A DNA stretch of 64,000 nt from Paulinella micropora (Eukaryota; Cercozoa; Imbricatea; Euglyphida): NCBI GenBank assembly GCA_009731375.1, contig BJOX01000010.1, positions 1,717,554 to 1,781,553 of the forward strand. The letters run 5' to 3'. Made by a program: the position numbers and the translations under genes. Shown one piece after another: positions 31,573 through 42,921 of this stretch. Under the pieces are notes generated by a model, which searched no databases, was not told the origin of the DNA, and saw only the letters and a program-made list of their open reading frames with translations. How positions within the stretch are numbered: the first letter of the stretch is position 1; each line of letters starts with the position of its first letter.

Positions 31573-32673
31573 CGCTGCTCTCTCTCTCTATATATATATC
31601 TGATGACGTTTAAAATCTTTTTTCTGTCCCGAAAACTTTTTTCAACATAAATCGCGTGTATATTTCTTTGATCGTATTACTTATAAGTACTTATTGTTTG
31701 ATAGACACGCCGCTGAACGAGCCCAGCAACAGAGACACGGACCGCAAGGCACTCTACTGCAACTTCGGTAAACACATACATAATACATACGTACGTACGT
31801 ACATAACGTACATACATACATACAAAAACACACACATACAGGTACGCTGTACCCTGAAGCTACCTTGTTCGAGTTCTCCAAAGTGGCGGACGCGCAGCAA
31901 CTGCAACTCGCTCTCAACAAATACCCCGTCTTCGCCAACATCTGGCGACAGTCCCAGGTATTCGATCATTGTGGTTGGTTGTGGTTTCAAGCAAGTGAAG
32001 TCTCATCCTATCATAAGCTAATTTCAGTTGCAAAAATATCAAACTTTGATCTCACTTAACTCGCTCAATACTTGAAATACTCGATACTGAGCACGTCGTT
32101 CAAAGCCCTTGTTCTAAGCTTTTGAACGATGGCTTCAGAGTTGTTATGACACTTCTCTTCAGGGAGAAAGTTGTGATCAAAGTTGGCCCTGGCCTCTTGG
32201 AGTCGAATAGCGATATCTTCATGTGTCTGCCTGTCTGTAGGATTCTGGCCGATCCTTGAACGATCTCTTGTCTGAGTACCAAGTGAGATTGATGCTTCTC
32301 GCATTCATGGGCCAGTCCCACTTCGCCTGCTTCTACGCTTACCTGAAACTCAAGCAGCAGGTCAGACTGCAAGCATGCTCCCCACAAATCATCACGTGTT
32401 CGCCCATGGTCCGATTTCGCACATGTTTTCTCCGTCGATATTTAAGATACAAAAATGCTGATCTCGTCGTTTGAAAGGCCTCATCCCAACCTTTCTAACG
32501 CTTGCTTCAGAATTTTCCTTGCATCACATCACGCAGGAAAATGAGATGAAGGTTGGGCAATATTTTGCTACTTGTTGCTGTTGTAGGAGGAGGGTAACCT
32601 CAAGTGGATTCTGTCGTGCATCAAGCAGCGCCGCCCTGCCAAGGATAAGCAGCGCTGGATCAAGATCCTGTAA
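28899..32673 (+). CDS. V-type proton ATPase subunit d (V0), ten exons
   Basis: Exons 28899-29130, 30259-30366, 30560-30654, 30826-31030, 31234-31328, 31410-31509, 31705-31767, 31842-31957, 32241-32360 and 32587-32673 (ATG to TAA, 1,221 nt, 406 residues) join in frame with GT-AG introns. Family blocks: [103 protein letters not shown]. Subunit d caps the rotor ring of the V0 sector and couples it to the V1 central stalk on endomembranes. The usual length is about 350; the excess is an N-terminal extension of some 35 residues and a Gly-rich insert ([10 protein letters not shown]). Introns carry CTA/GTA, CTTATC and CT simple repeats and partial copies of flanking exons. Identity is secure; the exact N-terminus is less so. 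Confidence 0.92.
29230..30060. repeat. (CTA)n and (GTA)n triplet repeats inside V-ATPase intron 1
   Basis: CTA-type repeats at about 29260-29460 pass into CTT/CGT runs, then GTA-type repeats at about 29570-29600 and 29798-30055. The two are complementary, so a transcript of this intron could fold into a long imperfect hairpin across some 400 bases. Confidence 0.85.
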
Positions 32674-33450
32674 AGACCAGACTTTTTTTTCTCTCACAGC
32701 GACTGCGTGCCACCATCAACCAACGTTGACCACTGCGCCCCGGCCCCACACTCAGACCAGATACTATTATCACTGATCAAGATTTTATTAGGATATCAAT
32801 TGTGGCCTGACTAGTCTGGTCCACATATCACTGATCAGGATTCTGGTCTGACGGCTGCCTGCAGGGCCGTGTCAACTCGAGCCGGTCGTCAGTAGTACAT
32901 GGCCCGGATAGACTCCAGGCTCAATGAGCCAGAACATTGAGCCACAACGCCTGTTAGTACCTGATGTCGTCTGCTCCATCGTGCGCATCTCCTCCCCTTC
33001 GGTGGAACAGCAAGACAACCTCGACATTTCTTTCCAGAGATGTTGAACATAAGGATATTATTAGAAATATTGATATATACATAAGTATAATTTATTACCG
33101 GTATTATAAAAACTATATCATATCAGAGGTTATTATAACTCTCTAACTAGTCCATAACCCCAGAATTTTAATCTCACCGTCAGACTGTGTCAAAACCTTA
33201 TTGAAACCCGAGTCGATCGCGCCCACAGGCTTGCGAGGCTAGTGCGCAGCCTTGTGTTGGTGACAGAATCATGAAGTTAAACTAAGCCCTGTCTCTGCAT
33301 GACTTGAATTCTTAGAATTATTGTGGACTGCTCAGAGATGCTCTCTGCCTGTTTATTTCTCTCCGAAGTTGTAAGTCTTGACTACCTCCTGTGAGGAAAT
33401 TACCAACCGGCATTCAAATGAATACACACTGCTGTCATTTGATCTCAAAA
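32674..33450. other. no recognisable gene
   Basis: Downstream of the V-ATPase stop. The phrase ATCACTGATCA(A/G)GAT occurs twice (32770 and 32830). Nothing else recognised; the 3' UTR of the V-ATPase mRNA should end here. Confidence 0.45.
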
Positions 33451-33720
33451 TATTGCTGTTGACATTCAAGACAACAAATTAGTTTTTCATTTTTGTTTCA
33501 GATTTTCATTTTTGTGACAGTTTTTCATTTTTGTGACAAATTCAAATTTTCAAATTTAACTGTAACATTTCGCGAAAATTTACGATATTTTGCGGACGAA
33601 TATAGCAGTTAATTTGAAAAATTCAAATTTTCACCCAAAATCAAAATTCCAACCAAAACTGAAATTCCAACCAAAACAGAAAATCAATTTTTTTTGTTGT
33701 CTTGAATGTCAACAGCAATA
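33451..33720. mobile_element. foldback MITE, copy 2
   Basis: 270 bp with perfect inverted ends, TATTGCTGTTGACATTCAAG and its complement, extended by ACAACAAA. The interior has inverted AAATTCAAATTTTCAAATT-type sequence and the core GCGGACGAATATAGCAG. It is followed after 19 bp by copy 3 in the same orientation. Confidence 0.9.
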
Positions 33721-33739
33721 CTTCCGAGAATAGGGAAGG

Positions 33740-34017
33740 TATTGCTGTTGACATTCAAGACAACAACAAAAATTAGTTTTTCATTTTTGTGTCAGATTTT
33801 CATTTTTGTGACAGTTTTTCATTTTTGTGACAAAAATTCAAATTTTCAAATTTAACGGTAACATTTCGCGAAAATTTACGATATTTTGCGGACGAATATA
33901 GCAGTTAATTTGAAAAATTCAAATTTTCACCCAAAATCAAAATTCCAACCAAAACTGAAATTCCAACCAAAACAGAAAAATCAATTTTTTTTGTTGTCTT
34001 GAATGTCAACAGCAATA
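33740..34017. mobile_element. foldback MITE, copy 3
   Basis: 278 bp, nearly identical to copy 2 at 33451-33720 and with the same inverted ends. The 19-bp spacer between copies (CTTCCGAGAATAGGGAAGG) is itself an imperfect inverted repeat. Tandem arrangement suggests duplication rather than two insertions. Confidence 0.9.
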
Positions 34018-34082
34018 TTAATACCAAAAGACGCTGGGATGGTAAATTCCAGTTTATTTAGTACGTTGCTTGACAGACTACT

Positions 34083-34475
34083 TGTCCCTTGCGAAACAAT
34101 GAAAATTCTTAGAACTAACGAATAGTGTTCAAGTGCTACACGTGTTGTGTAGCAGTTGGAGTTGTTAAAGTTGGTCTGAGAAAAATAAAGGAAAATATGT
34201 TAAGTATTACCACTTTAACTAACCTATCTGACTTGTTTTACCATTTTACTTGAAGCGTATGAGGGAGACAGGAAATAGCGGTCAAAGGAATAAAAGTTTT
34301 CAGATATGTGGAAAAAATGCAGGAGTCAAGCTTTGAAAGTTTCCACTTGAAAAAGCTAGCTGTTAAAGGGAAATAAACTGATCTGTTAACTGCAGTTGAA
34401 AACGTAACAACTACAAGTTATGACAGTTCAAGTGATAAATAAACGGAAAAATGAAGTAACGGAAATAAAAATAGA
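34083..34475. repeat. dispersed repeat, inverted partner at 63546-64000
   Basis: Starts TGTCCCTTGCGAAACAATG and includes AAGTGCTACACGTGTTGTGT, ACTTGTTTTACCATTTTACT, GACAGGAAATAGCGGT, GTTGAAAACGTAACAACTAC and GGAAAAATGAAGTAACG. The reverse complement at the right edge of the window has the same order with small indels and an extra partial duplication. No coding content; possibly a non-autonomous element. Confidence 0.85.
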
Positions 34476-35750
34476 ACATATGTAAGTTCTCCTATGTGCG
34501 AGTGATCGTTAGCATAATAAACATAGATCCGTTAAACTTTATCATATGAAATTGTACATTTCAAAACTATAAGTAAAAACATTTAATTTAATGAAAGAAT
34601 CATTGAAAAATAGTAAAAACTGACTTCAAACCAATCGATTTCCCGTCGCCCACCGCTTTTTCCCAACTAATTTGCACACACCCCACAGGAAAAAACTGTA
34701 CACCTTGCCCGGTGACCCCAAAAAATAGTGCTCGTGATGACCAAAAATCAGAGTTTTCATATGTTCACTGTATGCTCTTTAATAAATTTTTATGTAATGA
34801 TTTTTCTATGTATGCTTGTAATTAAATGTACAAAGTTTTTTTACAAAAAGGTAACCTTAAGCCTGCAAACAAACCGGCCAAATCAGCAAAAATAGGGCAT
34901 AAGGCCCTCACCGTCAGAATTTTTTTGATTTAAATACAAGGCCGGCACAAGTACAGAAAGTGAAGGAAATCAAAGAGACTATTTAATAAAAGCATTTTGT
35001 ACAGCCTTGAAAGTGCAGAAAAAAATTGAAAATCTCTAAAGATTTCACTCATGATTTTTTTAGCCTGTCTGCAGCCCAGAACAGATCACCAACAGCAGGG
35101 TTACAAAGAAAGGAGCAGTAGTTGAACATATACAAAACAAAGACCATCAGCACATTACATTCCCAGAAAAGCACACACAACACATATAGGAGTGATACAA
35201 GACAGGTGCAAAAAAGGGCTTCAGGGAAGAAAGAACAACACATGCTATAGATAAGTTTACAACACATCATTTTGTAGACAGCATGGGCACAACGTTTGGA
35301 AAGACGGTGCAAGGCCACGGGACGTGAAAGTATGCATGAGAAACACACACACAAAAAACACAAAACCCTCTCTAGCCATGGCTTTTACCAATCTCGACCC
35401 CCGGCCGCAAAAACCGTCAAATAAAAAAAATTTAGTGCGGCCTTCACTTCAAAGGCTACGTATGTCGATAGGCCTGTCTGTTCAAATATTTTTTGGAAAT
35501 TTTTCTGGTTTCCTCTCCGGGAATTGGCATGGTCTTGTTAAATATTGCCACAGAAATTCACGGGCCGGCGCCACCAAATCATGTAGGAGGTCAAGTACTT
35601 CAAAGCAGATAAATGTTCAAACCACATCGTTTCAAGCAAAAGCAAGCATGACACAAGTGTTTGTTTTAGAAAAAAGGGGTAGCTAACTATTTTTCACCCT
35701 TATTTTCGACCGCAATTTTCACTTCTCAGGACATAGCAAGTATGGTGTTT
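34476..35750. other. no recognisable gene
   Basis: AT-rich spacer. Short frames (e.g. 35049-35363 minus) are Cys/Leu-rich without motifs. Boundary of retroelement 3 lies near 35750; no LTR could be identified here. Confidence 0.45.
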
Positions 35751-36071
35751 TTAACTGAAAAATGCTGTTTGCATGATGCACTCTGCACTCATTTTTACAC
35801 ACAAGTGCACAAATGAATTCTCAACGGTTTCTTCAGCAGTGGCGGAAAGGACTGGAATAAACAGCAAGTAACCTGCGAATAGATCGACTATAGTTAACAC
35901 GTACTGTTCGAGTACGCCTTCGATGCCTACATGAACATGATCTATGCCTATAGCTTGACCTGGATGGCTCCAGACCAACGAGTTATAGCGGCCATGATTA
36001 AGTGTGAGGCGGGCGTGCGATAGTTGACAAAAGTGGGAATCTTTGAGGATAGCCGCAATGTCGGCGTGCAT
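35751..36071 (-). pseudogene. integrase, truncated after the first catalytic Asp (element 3)
   Basis: Reads NHGRYNSLVWSHPGQAIGID then VLEQYVLTIVDLFAGYLLFI, the beginning of a retroviral-type integrase core, with the first Asp in GIDHV. The frame stops at CIMQTAFFS before the second Asp and Glu. The element is therefore 3'-truncated at about 35.75 kb. The upstream zinc module (HAHLIQNHAK near 36.2 kb) is in another frame. Confidence 0.7.
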
Positions 36072-37344
36072 CTTGTCTTTCCCATCGGGTCCGAACCATA
36101 TGTATCGCTGATGGATGTATGGGGCAAGGGACCTTTGCGTGATTCTGGATCAAGTGAGCATGGGAGACAAGCTTGCGTATGAGGGGATTGGGAACATATA
36201 TACGGCGGGAGTGGTCGGGCATGATATGTACCGCTAGCCCTCCCTTGAAAAAGAGAAGAGTGTTACCCTGGCCGATAGATGTAGATCCGTCCCAAAGCGG
36301 TTGTAAAATGGGGTCTTCTTTCTGCGCTGACTGGATATCCGCGCGCGTGACGCGCGGGGCATGTGATGTAGCATACATGTTAAGCACAGCATGGCGATCC
36401 AGTCCAAAGTTATGAACAAGCCACACAAGGTTGTCCTCAAGGAAGACGATCTTGTGGCATGCTAATACTGTCTCACGAGAGATGGTCTCACCGTCGGGTA
36501 TGAGGTGTACCATGTCCTGAGGAACAAGTACAGCAAAAGGCTTGCTGAGAGCAAAAAGTTTACGGGCTACTTCCGGAGCACGCTCCTCGGGCGGGATGAC
36601 TATGGCATAGTCCCATGGGGCCTGTAAGGTCTTGATCGTTGGTGCACCGCGCAAAATCCGACAGTCGTGCTTCTTAAAGCGCGCGTCTAATTGCGGATGA
36701 CTACCGTCAATTGCAAGCCAAAAGGAGCGTCCACTCGACTGTAGCATAGTTGCCGGGATGGTGTCCAGTAGCTGATTCGTCGCATCGACTTCCCCGAGGA
36801 GAGTGGGTTGGCCAGGTGATATACAAGGAACACGAGAGAGGGCATCAGGAAGGAGATTCTGTTTACCCTGAATGTATTCTACCTTGAAGCGGATAGTTTG
36901 AATGTGGTCTAGGACCCATCCGACAACCATCGGGCTTCTGGCGTGGTATAACCATATGAGCGGGCGATGATCCGTGACGATAGTCAGCGGATGATCACTA
37001 GCATCAATATAGTAACGGGATTGCTGAACTCCGTAAATTATACCGTAAGCTTTCCGAACATACATGACCCACCAAGATTGAGTATCCGTGAATTTAAGCG
37101 AGAAATAAGAGATGACGGGTGCAGACTTCTCAGGGCCCGAACGTAGAACTCCACCGATGCCAACGATGCTAGCGTCTGTTCGAAGGTAGAGCTGCTGCGT
37201 CTTGTTGTACTTGGCGAGGATCGGTAGCGTTGTCAGGACACGCTTGAGCTTTGCAAAACATTTCTTCTCTTTTTCACGGAAAAAGTTGGGTCCCGTAGGC
37301 CGGGCGTTCGCAGACTTGAGTAAATCGGAGAGCGGCGCCACCAA
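35998..37344 (-). pseudogene. RNase H and integrase N-terminal region (element 3)
   Basis: Begins with the RT thumb/RNase H boundary (PNFFREKEKKCFAKLKRVLT), then RNase H with YLRTDASIVGIGGVLRSG, KAYGIIYGVQQSRYYID and TIVTDHRPLIWLYHARSP, and the tether KVEYIQGKQNLLPDALSRVP. The 3' half is a pol linker ending in an H-x6-H zinc pair. The second RNase H signature 'TDH' is intact. It is one frame of 448 codons, the best-preserved enzymatic part of element 3. Confidence 0.85.
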
Positions 37345-38144
37345 GCGAGAGTAGTTGCCTGAATAAAGTTGGTCATACCGAGCATAGATCGGACCTCGGT
37401 GATGTTCTGCGGTTCAGATATCTTCAGGATCGCGTCAATCTTGCTTGTGTCGGCGACGCCTTTCTTGCTGCAGACTTTGCCGAGCACGGGAATTGAGTTG
37501 TAGCCAATGCGGAACTTGTCCGCGGCGAAGTAACAGCCAGCTGCCTCCGCAGCCTCCATGAGCTTCTCCAGTTGGTTCATATGGACGTCGAAGTCGTCGT
37601 GAGCCAAATGTACGCCGTCGATGTATGCTGCAGCCGTCTGACCCCAAAAAGGGAGATGTCCAAAAGACTTGTCGACTGCGCGTTGGAAGTCACCAGGGGC
37701 GCGGTGGATACCCTGCGTCATATAGTTGGGGACTAGAAGTCCACGAGAAGTCCATACGGCGAGGATGTCGCGGCTACCGTCTGTAGGGTCGATCTTCAGG
37801 TGCGAAAAACCATCAACCATGTCCAACGCGGAGAGATAGTTGTATCCCGCGAAGAGCTCACGGTGATGATCGGGGTTAGGAAGGCCGGGGACCGGAAGGA
37901 TGAGCCGGTCGTTAACCGCGCGGTAGTCGAATACCATGCGGATGCCTTTGAAATGATCCTGCAAGAGGGAGTTAAACTTGCCTACAGGGCACGGTCTAGT
38001 AGCCCACTCACAATTAGGAGAGGCAAAACTATAGCGGCCAGTAGCAAGCATATCGTCTGCCCACTGGGTCAGGAACTCTCTGACAGCAGGCGTCCATCTA
38101 GGGCAGGGAACCCAAACATGCTGTACGCCTGGACGTAGCTTCAA
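37233..38144 (-). pseudogene. reverse transcriptase with YIDG in place of YIDD (element 3)
   Basis: RT blocks: PNCEWATRPCPVGKF, GIRMVFDYRAVNDRLILPVP, NYLSALDMVDGFSHLKID (first catalytic Asp), LLVPNYMTQGIHRAPGDFQR and AAAYIDGVHLAHDDFDVHMN at the catalytic site (37614-37625). The second Asp of YxDD is Gly, one transition away (GAC to GGC). It overlaps the RNase H frame by an indel near 37.3 kb. The sequence is a distant gypsy-type RT, clearly unlike elements 1 and 2. Confidence 0.8.
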
Positions 38145-38203
38145 AGAGATAACGGTGTGCGTAAAACAGCCAGCCTTTTCATGGAATCGGTCGCCGTAAC
38201 GCT

Positions 38204-38494
38204 CTAGAAAATCTTTCGCTCTTTTCTTCTGAGGGGGGGGGGGGTGAGGTTGGAGCTAATAGTATTTGGGCCGAACTTGGGTTTAGGTGGTTCGGCCTTC
38301 TTTTCCTTCTGTTCGTCTAGGTATTGTCGGCATAATCGCTCTGAAAGCATCAAAACGGGGTCTGGGAATAGGCCTGTGATGTCATCTGGTGTGACGAGTA
38401 AAATACCTGGGTCAGAAGTCATGTTCATAGAGAGCCAGTCTAGACCGCTAATCGGGGGATGTTCCCTGTCATGCGGTGACATTAGCTGGGCCAC
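38204..38494 (-). pseudogene. region N-terminal to the element 3 reverse transcriptase
   Basis: Frame with HPPISGLDWLSMNMTSDPGI and MLSERLCRQYLDEQKEKKAE, typical of the stretch just before RT (EKKAEPPKPKFGP). It ends in a run of 12 G at 38233-38244 on the plus strand, after which the coding frame changes (KKRAKDFLERYGDRFHEKAG). The homopolymer is a natural place for a slip, either in the genome or in sequencing. Confidence 0.55.
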
Positions 38495-38561
38495 AATATG
38501 GGGTTTGATAGGATTTGGATACGGCTCCGTGGGTTGTCACTGCGTCCTGCACATCTCCGGC

Positions 38562-39437
38562 TCATGTTGAGGGGAGTTTGGTCGGAAGCGCAGCTGTCCC
38601 GGAGAAGGGGGCGATTGACATTGTGATCCAGCCAATCGTTCGAAGCATAAGCATCGAGTGGGATGGTACACGTTGCGTGTTTTGTTGCTGGAGACGGGTT
38701 GCGCGTGGTGCATATATATTGCTGCGCGTCTCCGGAACTAAGTTCTGGGGTCGGCGGTAAGCCGGTCGAGGCTCGCTCCGCACGCGTCTCGGACCGCGCC
38801 TTGGCAGTGTGCTTCGGGATGCATTTCTCCGAGCCGGAATACCCGTAGTCCATCTCTGGACCGGGTTTTTCCAGCCGTGGATCATGGCCTGTCGCATACG
38901 CTGCTGTTGTGCTTGGTGTTGAGGGCGTATGGGCTTTCGTTCACCTTGTGACACAGTCCGAAGGTACCGTCTACCTTGGCGGTCATAGGCTACTTCATGA
39001 TAGTGCCATGTGCGTACCTTATGGGCTTTGCCGCGGCTGCCTCGTTTACTCCGCTCCTTGTTCTTATTCTTATCCTCCGTCTTCTCCTGCTTATCTGTCG
39101 TCCGGCTACCCGATCTTGCGCTCGGGGCTGGAGCAGAGCTGGAGGACGAAGATGAAGACGAAGAAGATGAGGAAGAGGAGGACGAGGAGCCGTCTTTGTA
39201 GTCGTCGTCGTGACTACGTCGTCGTCGTCGGTCGGGCTGGCAGCTGGTCTTGGGCTTCTTGTATTTCCGGCCTATCCGTTTTGCTGGAACGACCTCTGCC
39301 GGTATCCGCGTCTTCGTCGGCGGGCGGAGAGTCTTCTCTTTCATCCTTGCCGCTACGTCCTTGACGTTCGTATTCCTCTTTCTCCTCTTCGTCCTCATCA
39401 CGCACTCTACTGTATTCCAATCGCCGCTGTAATACAA
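38562..39437 (-). pseudogene. unknown basic/Ser-rich region of element 3
   Basis: Frame with a Lys/Arg-rich start, an uninterrupted Ser run of about 18 residues, then basic segments (KNKNKERSKRGSRGKAHKVR, YDRQGRRYLRTVSQGERKPI). Composition is that of a nucleic-acid binding tail or a second nucleocapsid. No zinc motif is visible. It lies between the protease and RT of element 3. Confidence 0.5.
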
Positions 39438-40291
39438 AATCAGCGGATGAGAGGCCGCGTGGATTCGAGCGGGATGAAATGCACGGAGAGAAGGAGATGC
39501 GGTCAGACGGAGACCCTTCCTCCAGCTGACTCCGGGAGACGCGTGAGGAAGGGATCTGAAATCCCCAGAGGCGTGACGTCGGCTGAAGAGATCTAGGACC
39601 TGTGATTATAAATCGTATAGCATGCGCTCCTTCCACGGCTGACACCGCGGAAGGAAGTGTGGGAGGACCCTGTGAGGGTGCTGAAGACGATGCTGACGAT
39701 GATGACGATGATGACGATGATGACGATGATGAAAAGTATGTCGTCGGTGGTGATGGTGGCAAGTATGTCGATGGTGCTTGCGATAATGATGTGGGGGCAG
39801 CCGGTGAAAAGGGCGAAGGGGTGGGATCCTGCCGAGCTCTGAGTTTCCATCGTAAGCCCGAATTCTTGGAGAGCGTGATGACTGGATAGGTCGTCTCCNN
39901 NNNNNNNNAACATCTCCGCGTCCTGCTGAAGGATGACGTTTTGGAGCATCGCAAACTCAAGACGGCAATGTGTGTTCCAGGAAGAGACTGACTCCCAACC
40001 AGGATCAACGGGGACTAGCGGAAGGTTTAGATAGGCCGCGATATCACGTGGATCCCGGAGGTCTACCCGAGTGCCAAGATATGTCGAGGCGAGATCGAGG
40101 CGCACGATGTTTGGTATCGTTTCCTTGATATCCATTTCGTCCTGTATGGATGGGACACCGTAGGGGTAACCCTTGGCCCGCAGTGTCCTCGAATACGGAT
40201 TCAAGATGTCTGCAAGACAAGGTGAATACGTGCTTGGGTGCACTACGACCTGGGTTTCCTCGTAAGCCGGCACGTTGAGCATATGCTGCAC
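39214..40291 (-). pseudogene. unknown region of element 3 spanning the assembly gap
   Basis: Two overlapping minus-strand frames (39214-40008 and 39593-40291). One has IRMQHMLNVPAYEETQVVVH-like and TIPNIVRLDLASTYLGTRVD segments; the other has a Ser-rich run. They cross the 10-N gap at 39899-39908, so reading frame there is unknown. No domain recognised. Confidence 0.4.
39899..39908. other. assembly gap, 10 N
   Basis: Ten undetermined bases. The true gap length may differ, so frame continuity of element 3 across it cannot be judged. Confidence 0.99.
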
Positions 40292-40892
40292 CTGTATGAA
40301 AAAGGGGACATTGGCTATGGTTGTACAGTACCACTTCTGGTCGTGTGCCGAAAAAGGCAGGTTCCGAATGTACCGGGGCTAAAGTGTCTATACCCCTGGT
40401 CCATCGCGCTTCCATAAATAAGGAAGGTTGATTTAACAGGTTCAGCTTTTGCTCTAATATTTCTCTGTCCGGGCTATCAGTGAAGAGGCGCGCGAGCATG
40501 CCTGGATTGGGACTTACATCCCACTGGTCTGTCGGGAGGATGGGATGATATTTGTCCGTAGAACAAATTGTCATGTCCATGTTTGCGAAATAGTTCGCCG
40601 GCAGATCCGCGAAAAAGGAGAAAGTCGGGCGCGAAAATCCGATAGATCGCTTGATATCATGTGGGTGTGTGCAATATCTTATGGCAGAATTCGATGGTAG
40701 TCGAAAAAGATAGTAGAAACATGCAAACCACTGCCATAAGTGCTCAAAGGCAAAATGGTATCGTACAAAAATAGGGCAGCCGAGATAGTCTTCATCATGC
40801 CGTCCTATGCTCCCCCTTGATCGTACCGGTTCCACCGATACAGTGTGGGACCATGGAAATGGGACTACGTGGTTCATAATCTGCTGAGACAC
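40044..40892 (-). pseudogene. unknown protein region of element 3 (282 residues)
   Basis: Frame rich in aromatic residues: FVRYHFAFEHLWQWFACFYY, CTHPHDIKRSIGFSRPTFSF, NMDMTICSTDKYHPILPTDQ. The last third (ALRGNPGRSAPKHVF onward) looks out of frame. Not recognised. It belongs to the block of about 4.4 kb between protease and RT. Confidence 0.5.
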
Positions 40893-40907
40893 ACTCTGTC
40901 CCCCATG

Positions 40908-42098
40908 TCACGGGTAGAGTCCTGATAGGTGGCCCATGAAACCATATGGTCGTTGGTGCGAGTATGATATGTAATGCCTGAAAAGCAGGGTATCGGATAT
41001 CGGGTCTTCCTGGTCCAACCCAAAAGCCAGAATTGAGGCCAATTGAGCTCTGGATCGTCCCCAAACCGGCGGATGGTGAAACATCGTCAGTGGGGTCCGA
41101 TTCATAACCATGGCCGGCAATACCAACTTGAGAGGGAGGCCGTTCAGCAGATTACTGATATGCTTCGGGGTACGGTTCGTTTCGACGAACGGGATGTTGC
41201 AGCGGTTTGTTACCGCAGGGTTTTTGTGAAAGCGATCGTGATGCGCATCCACTTCGGTGCGTTTATCGATGCACATCCAATCATCCTGAGGGTTGGTTTG
41301 TATGGGGGCTGGTCCTTGCAAGCAAGGAACAAAAGCGATGCATTCCGACAGGAGGACATCCTCGGGCTGGGAAAGGCCCGTGCCACGCTCCTGATGGCAG
41401 ACGTTCATGGTTTTCATAGTGACACCTGCAAAGGTATGAACGACTTGACAGTCGATGTAGCCTGGGCCAATATAAGGCGCGATATATCCCTTGTTGTCGA
41501 GGAATATACGGTCTCTTTGGTTGACTTGTGCCATGATTTCTGGCAACTGGCCTAGGGAAATCCGGGCCCACGCCCTAGCCTGTTGGACCCTAGGGGCTAC
41601 GTATGCTACTGATCTAATCAGTTGGCTCGAGTATAAGCGCGTGGCTACGTAACTATGTTGGTGCATGTCCTCATATCTTGTCCATTGACGGAGCTGTGAG
41701 AAGCACCGATCTAGATGTATGTTGCCGTCATGAAGCGGGATTTGATACCCACCGTCCTCGCGGATCTCGAGTCGGTGTCGCACTATCGTGATATTGCCTG
41801 GATCGTCAAAAGACGGGTCCTCGTAGATCCCATGGACCCGGATGAGGTAAGGCAGGTAATAGTCGCAACGATGGTTGCATTTAATGTGCTGACCGAATTG
41901 GACGAGATCTTCCCAATAGGGGCGGAGGCGGACAATCGGGTTTTGAATAATGAACAGTGACTTCCTGTCATTATAAACGTCCTTCAAAACCGCACCTCCT
42001 ATTTGCGGGACAGCTGGTATGCTCTTGCCTTCACGGTGCATATCTCTCTCGAACCCGACGTGTGTGCGGGTAGCCATGCGTGGTCCTACTGGGTGCAT
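40908..42098 (-). pseudogene. unknown protein region of element 3 (396 residues)
   Basis: The longest frame of the unexplained block. Segments: SLFIIQNPIVRLRPYWEDLV, FGQHIKCNHRCDYYLPYLIR, DRCFSQLRQWTRYEDMHQHS, ARAWARISLGQLPEIMAQVN, FLDNKGYIAPYIGPGYIDCQ. It looks like a folded, probably helical protein rather than low complexity, so it was under selection at some time. No motif of RT, RNase H, integrase, methyltransferase or chromodomain is visible. It might be a capsid-like or accessory protein. Confidence 0.55.
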
Positions 42099-42897
42099 GA
42101 TCCGGGGTTGATAGACCCGCTCTCCGTGGAGTTGTAGGTCTTTCCTGGTCGAGTTGTCTCATGCCAGTATCCGTTATAGCGCGGCCTCGGACCGCTATGA
42201 GCTGAAGGTTAGTCAAGTTCGAATCTCCTTGTGGGAAGGTTCGAGCTGCGCTAGGGGAGATTGATCCATAGCGGCAAGACATGAGAGAAAACCTTAATGA
42301 TCGCTGTGATCCCTGTGTCCAAAATCGTAGCAATCCTGGTATAGGAGGTTGCTGGACTAAGGGTGGAAGTGATCGCGGCAAGGGGGACGATGAGGAGCTA
42401 GCTTGCGATAGTGGTACAGGCGTAGCGGTTTGACGCGCCGGTGTCCCTGACGACGACGTCGCCGCCGGGGGCGTGCCATCTATCACTATAAGCTCCCTCT
42501 CCAACTGAGTCGGTCTTGGAGGAGAAAGTAGTGCGCTAGGAGACGTGACGTTCGAAAGAGCGGGCGATGTAACGCTAGCACCTGTTTGTGCCTTAGCGTC
42601 TGTGGGAGACGGTGATGTGACATTCGACAACGCGGGCGAGTAAGCGGGAGTTGTCGGTGAGAAAGTAGGTTCTATGGGAGACTCCCTGGGTCCTAACCGG
42701 CTAGGCGTATCGGCCGATACGGGCTTGCGTGCCCATTCGCTAGGAGACGCGGTGGAGGGAGTGGGTGATGGTCCTACGGGAGTCTCTTGTGAGGCTTGCG
42801 TGGCCCGGTGATCTTGCCTCCGAGCTCGAAGAACTCGAGCTTGAGCTTGAAGCGGTGGCTCCTTCAAGATCAGCCTGGGCTGGCGTCGCCGTCTCAC
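42031..42897 (-). pseudogene. Pro/Ser/Thr-rich linker of element 3
   Basis: Low-complexity frame with the repeated phrase SPALSNVTSPS (twice), and the motif ERELIVIDGTPP. An alternative frame just upstream has a Ser run after DLEGATA. It links the gag-protease frame to the unknown 396-residue region. Confidence 0.5.
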
Positions 42898-42921
42898 TAG
42901 GTGACGGTGGTCCCTGAGGAG

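Noticed and set aside
33451-34017. CRISPR-like array from the repeated blocks
   Set aside because: Two long near-identical units with inverted ends in a eukaryotic context are MITEs, not spacers and short repeats.
35049-35363. 104-codon Cys/Leu-rich frame as a LINE reverse transcriptase remnant
   Set aside because: No FADD-type motif or endonuclease signature; nothing supports it beyond hydrophobic composition.
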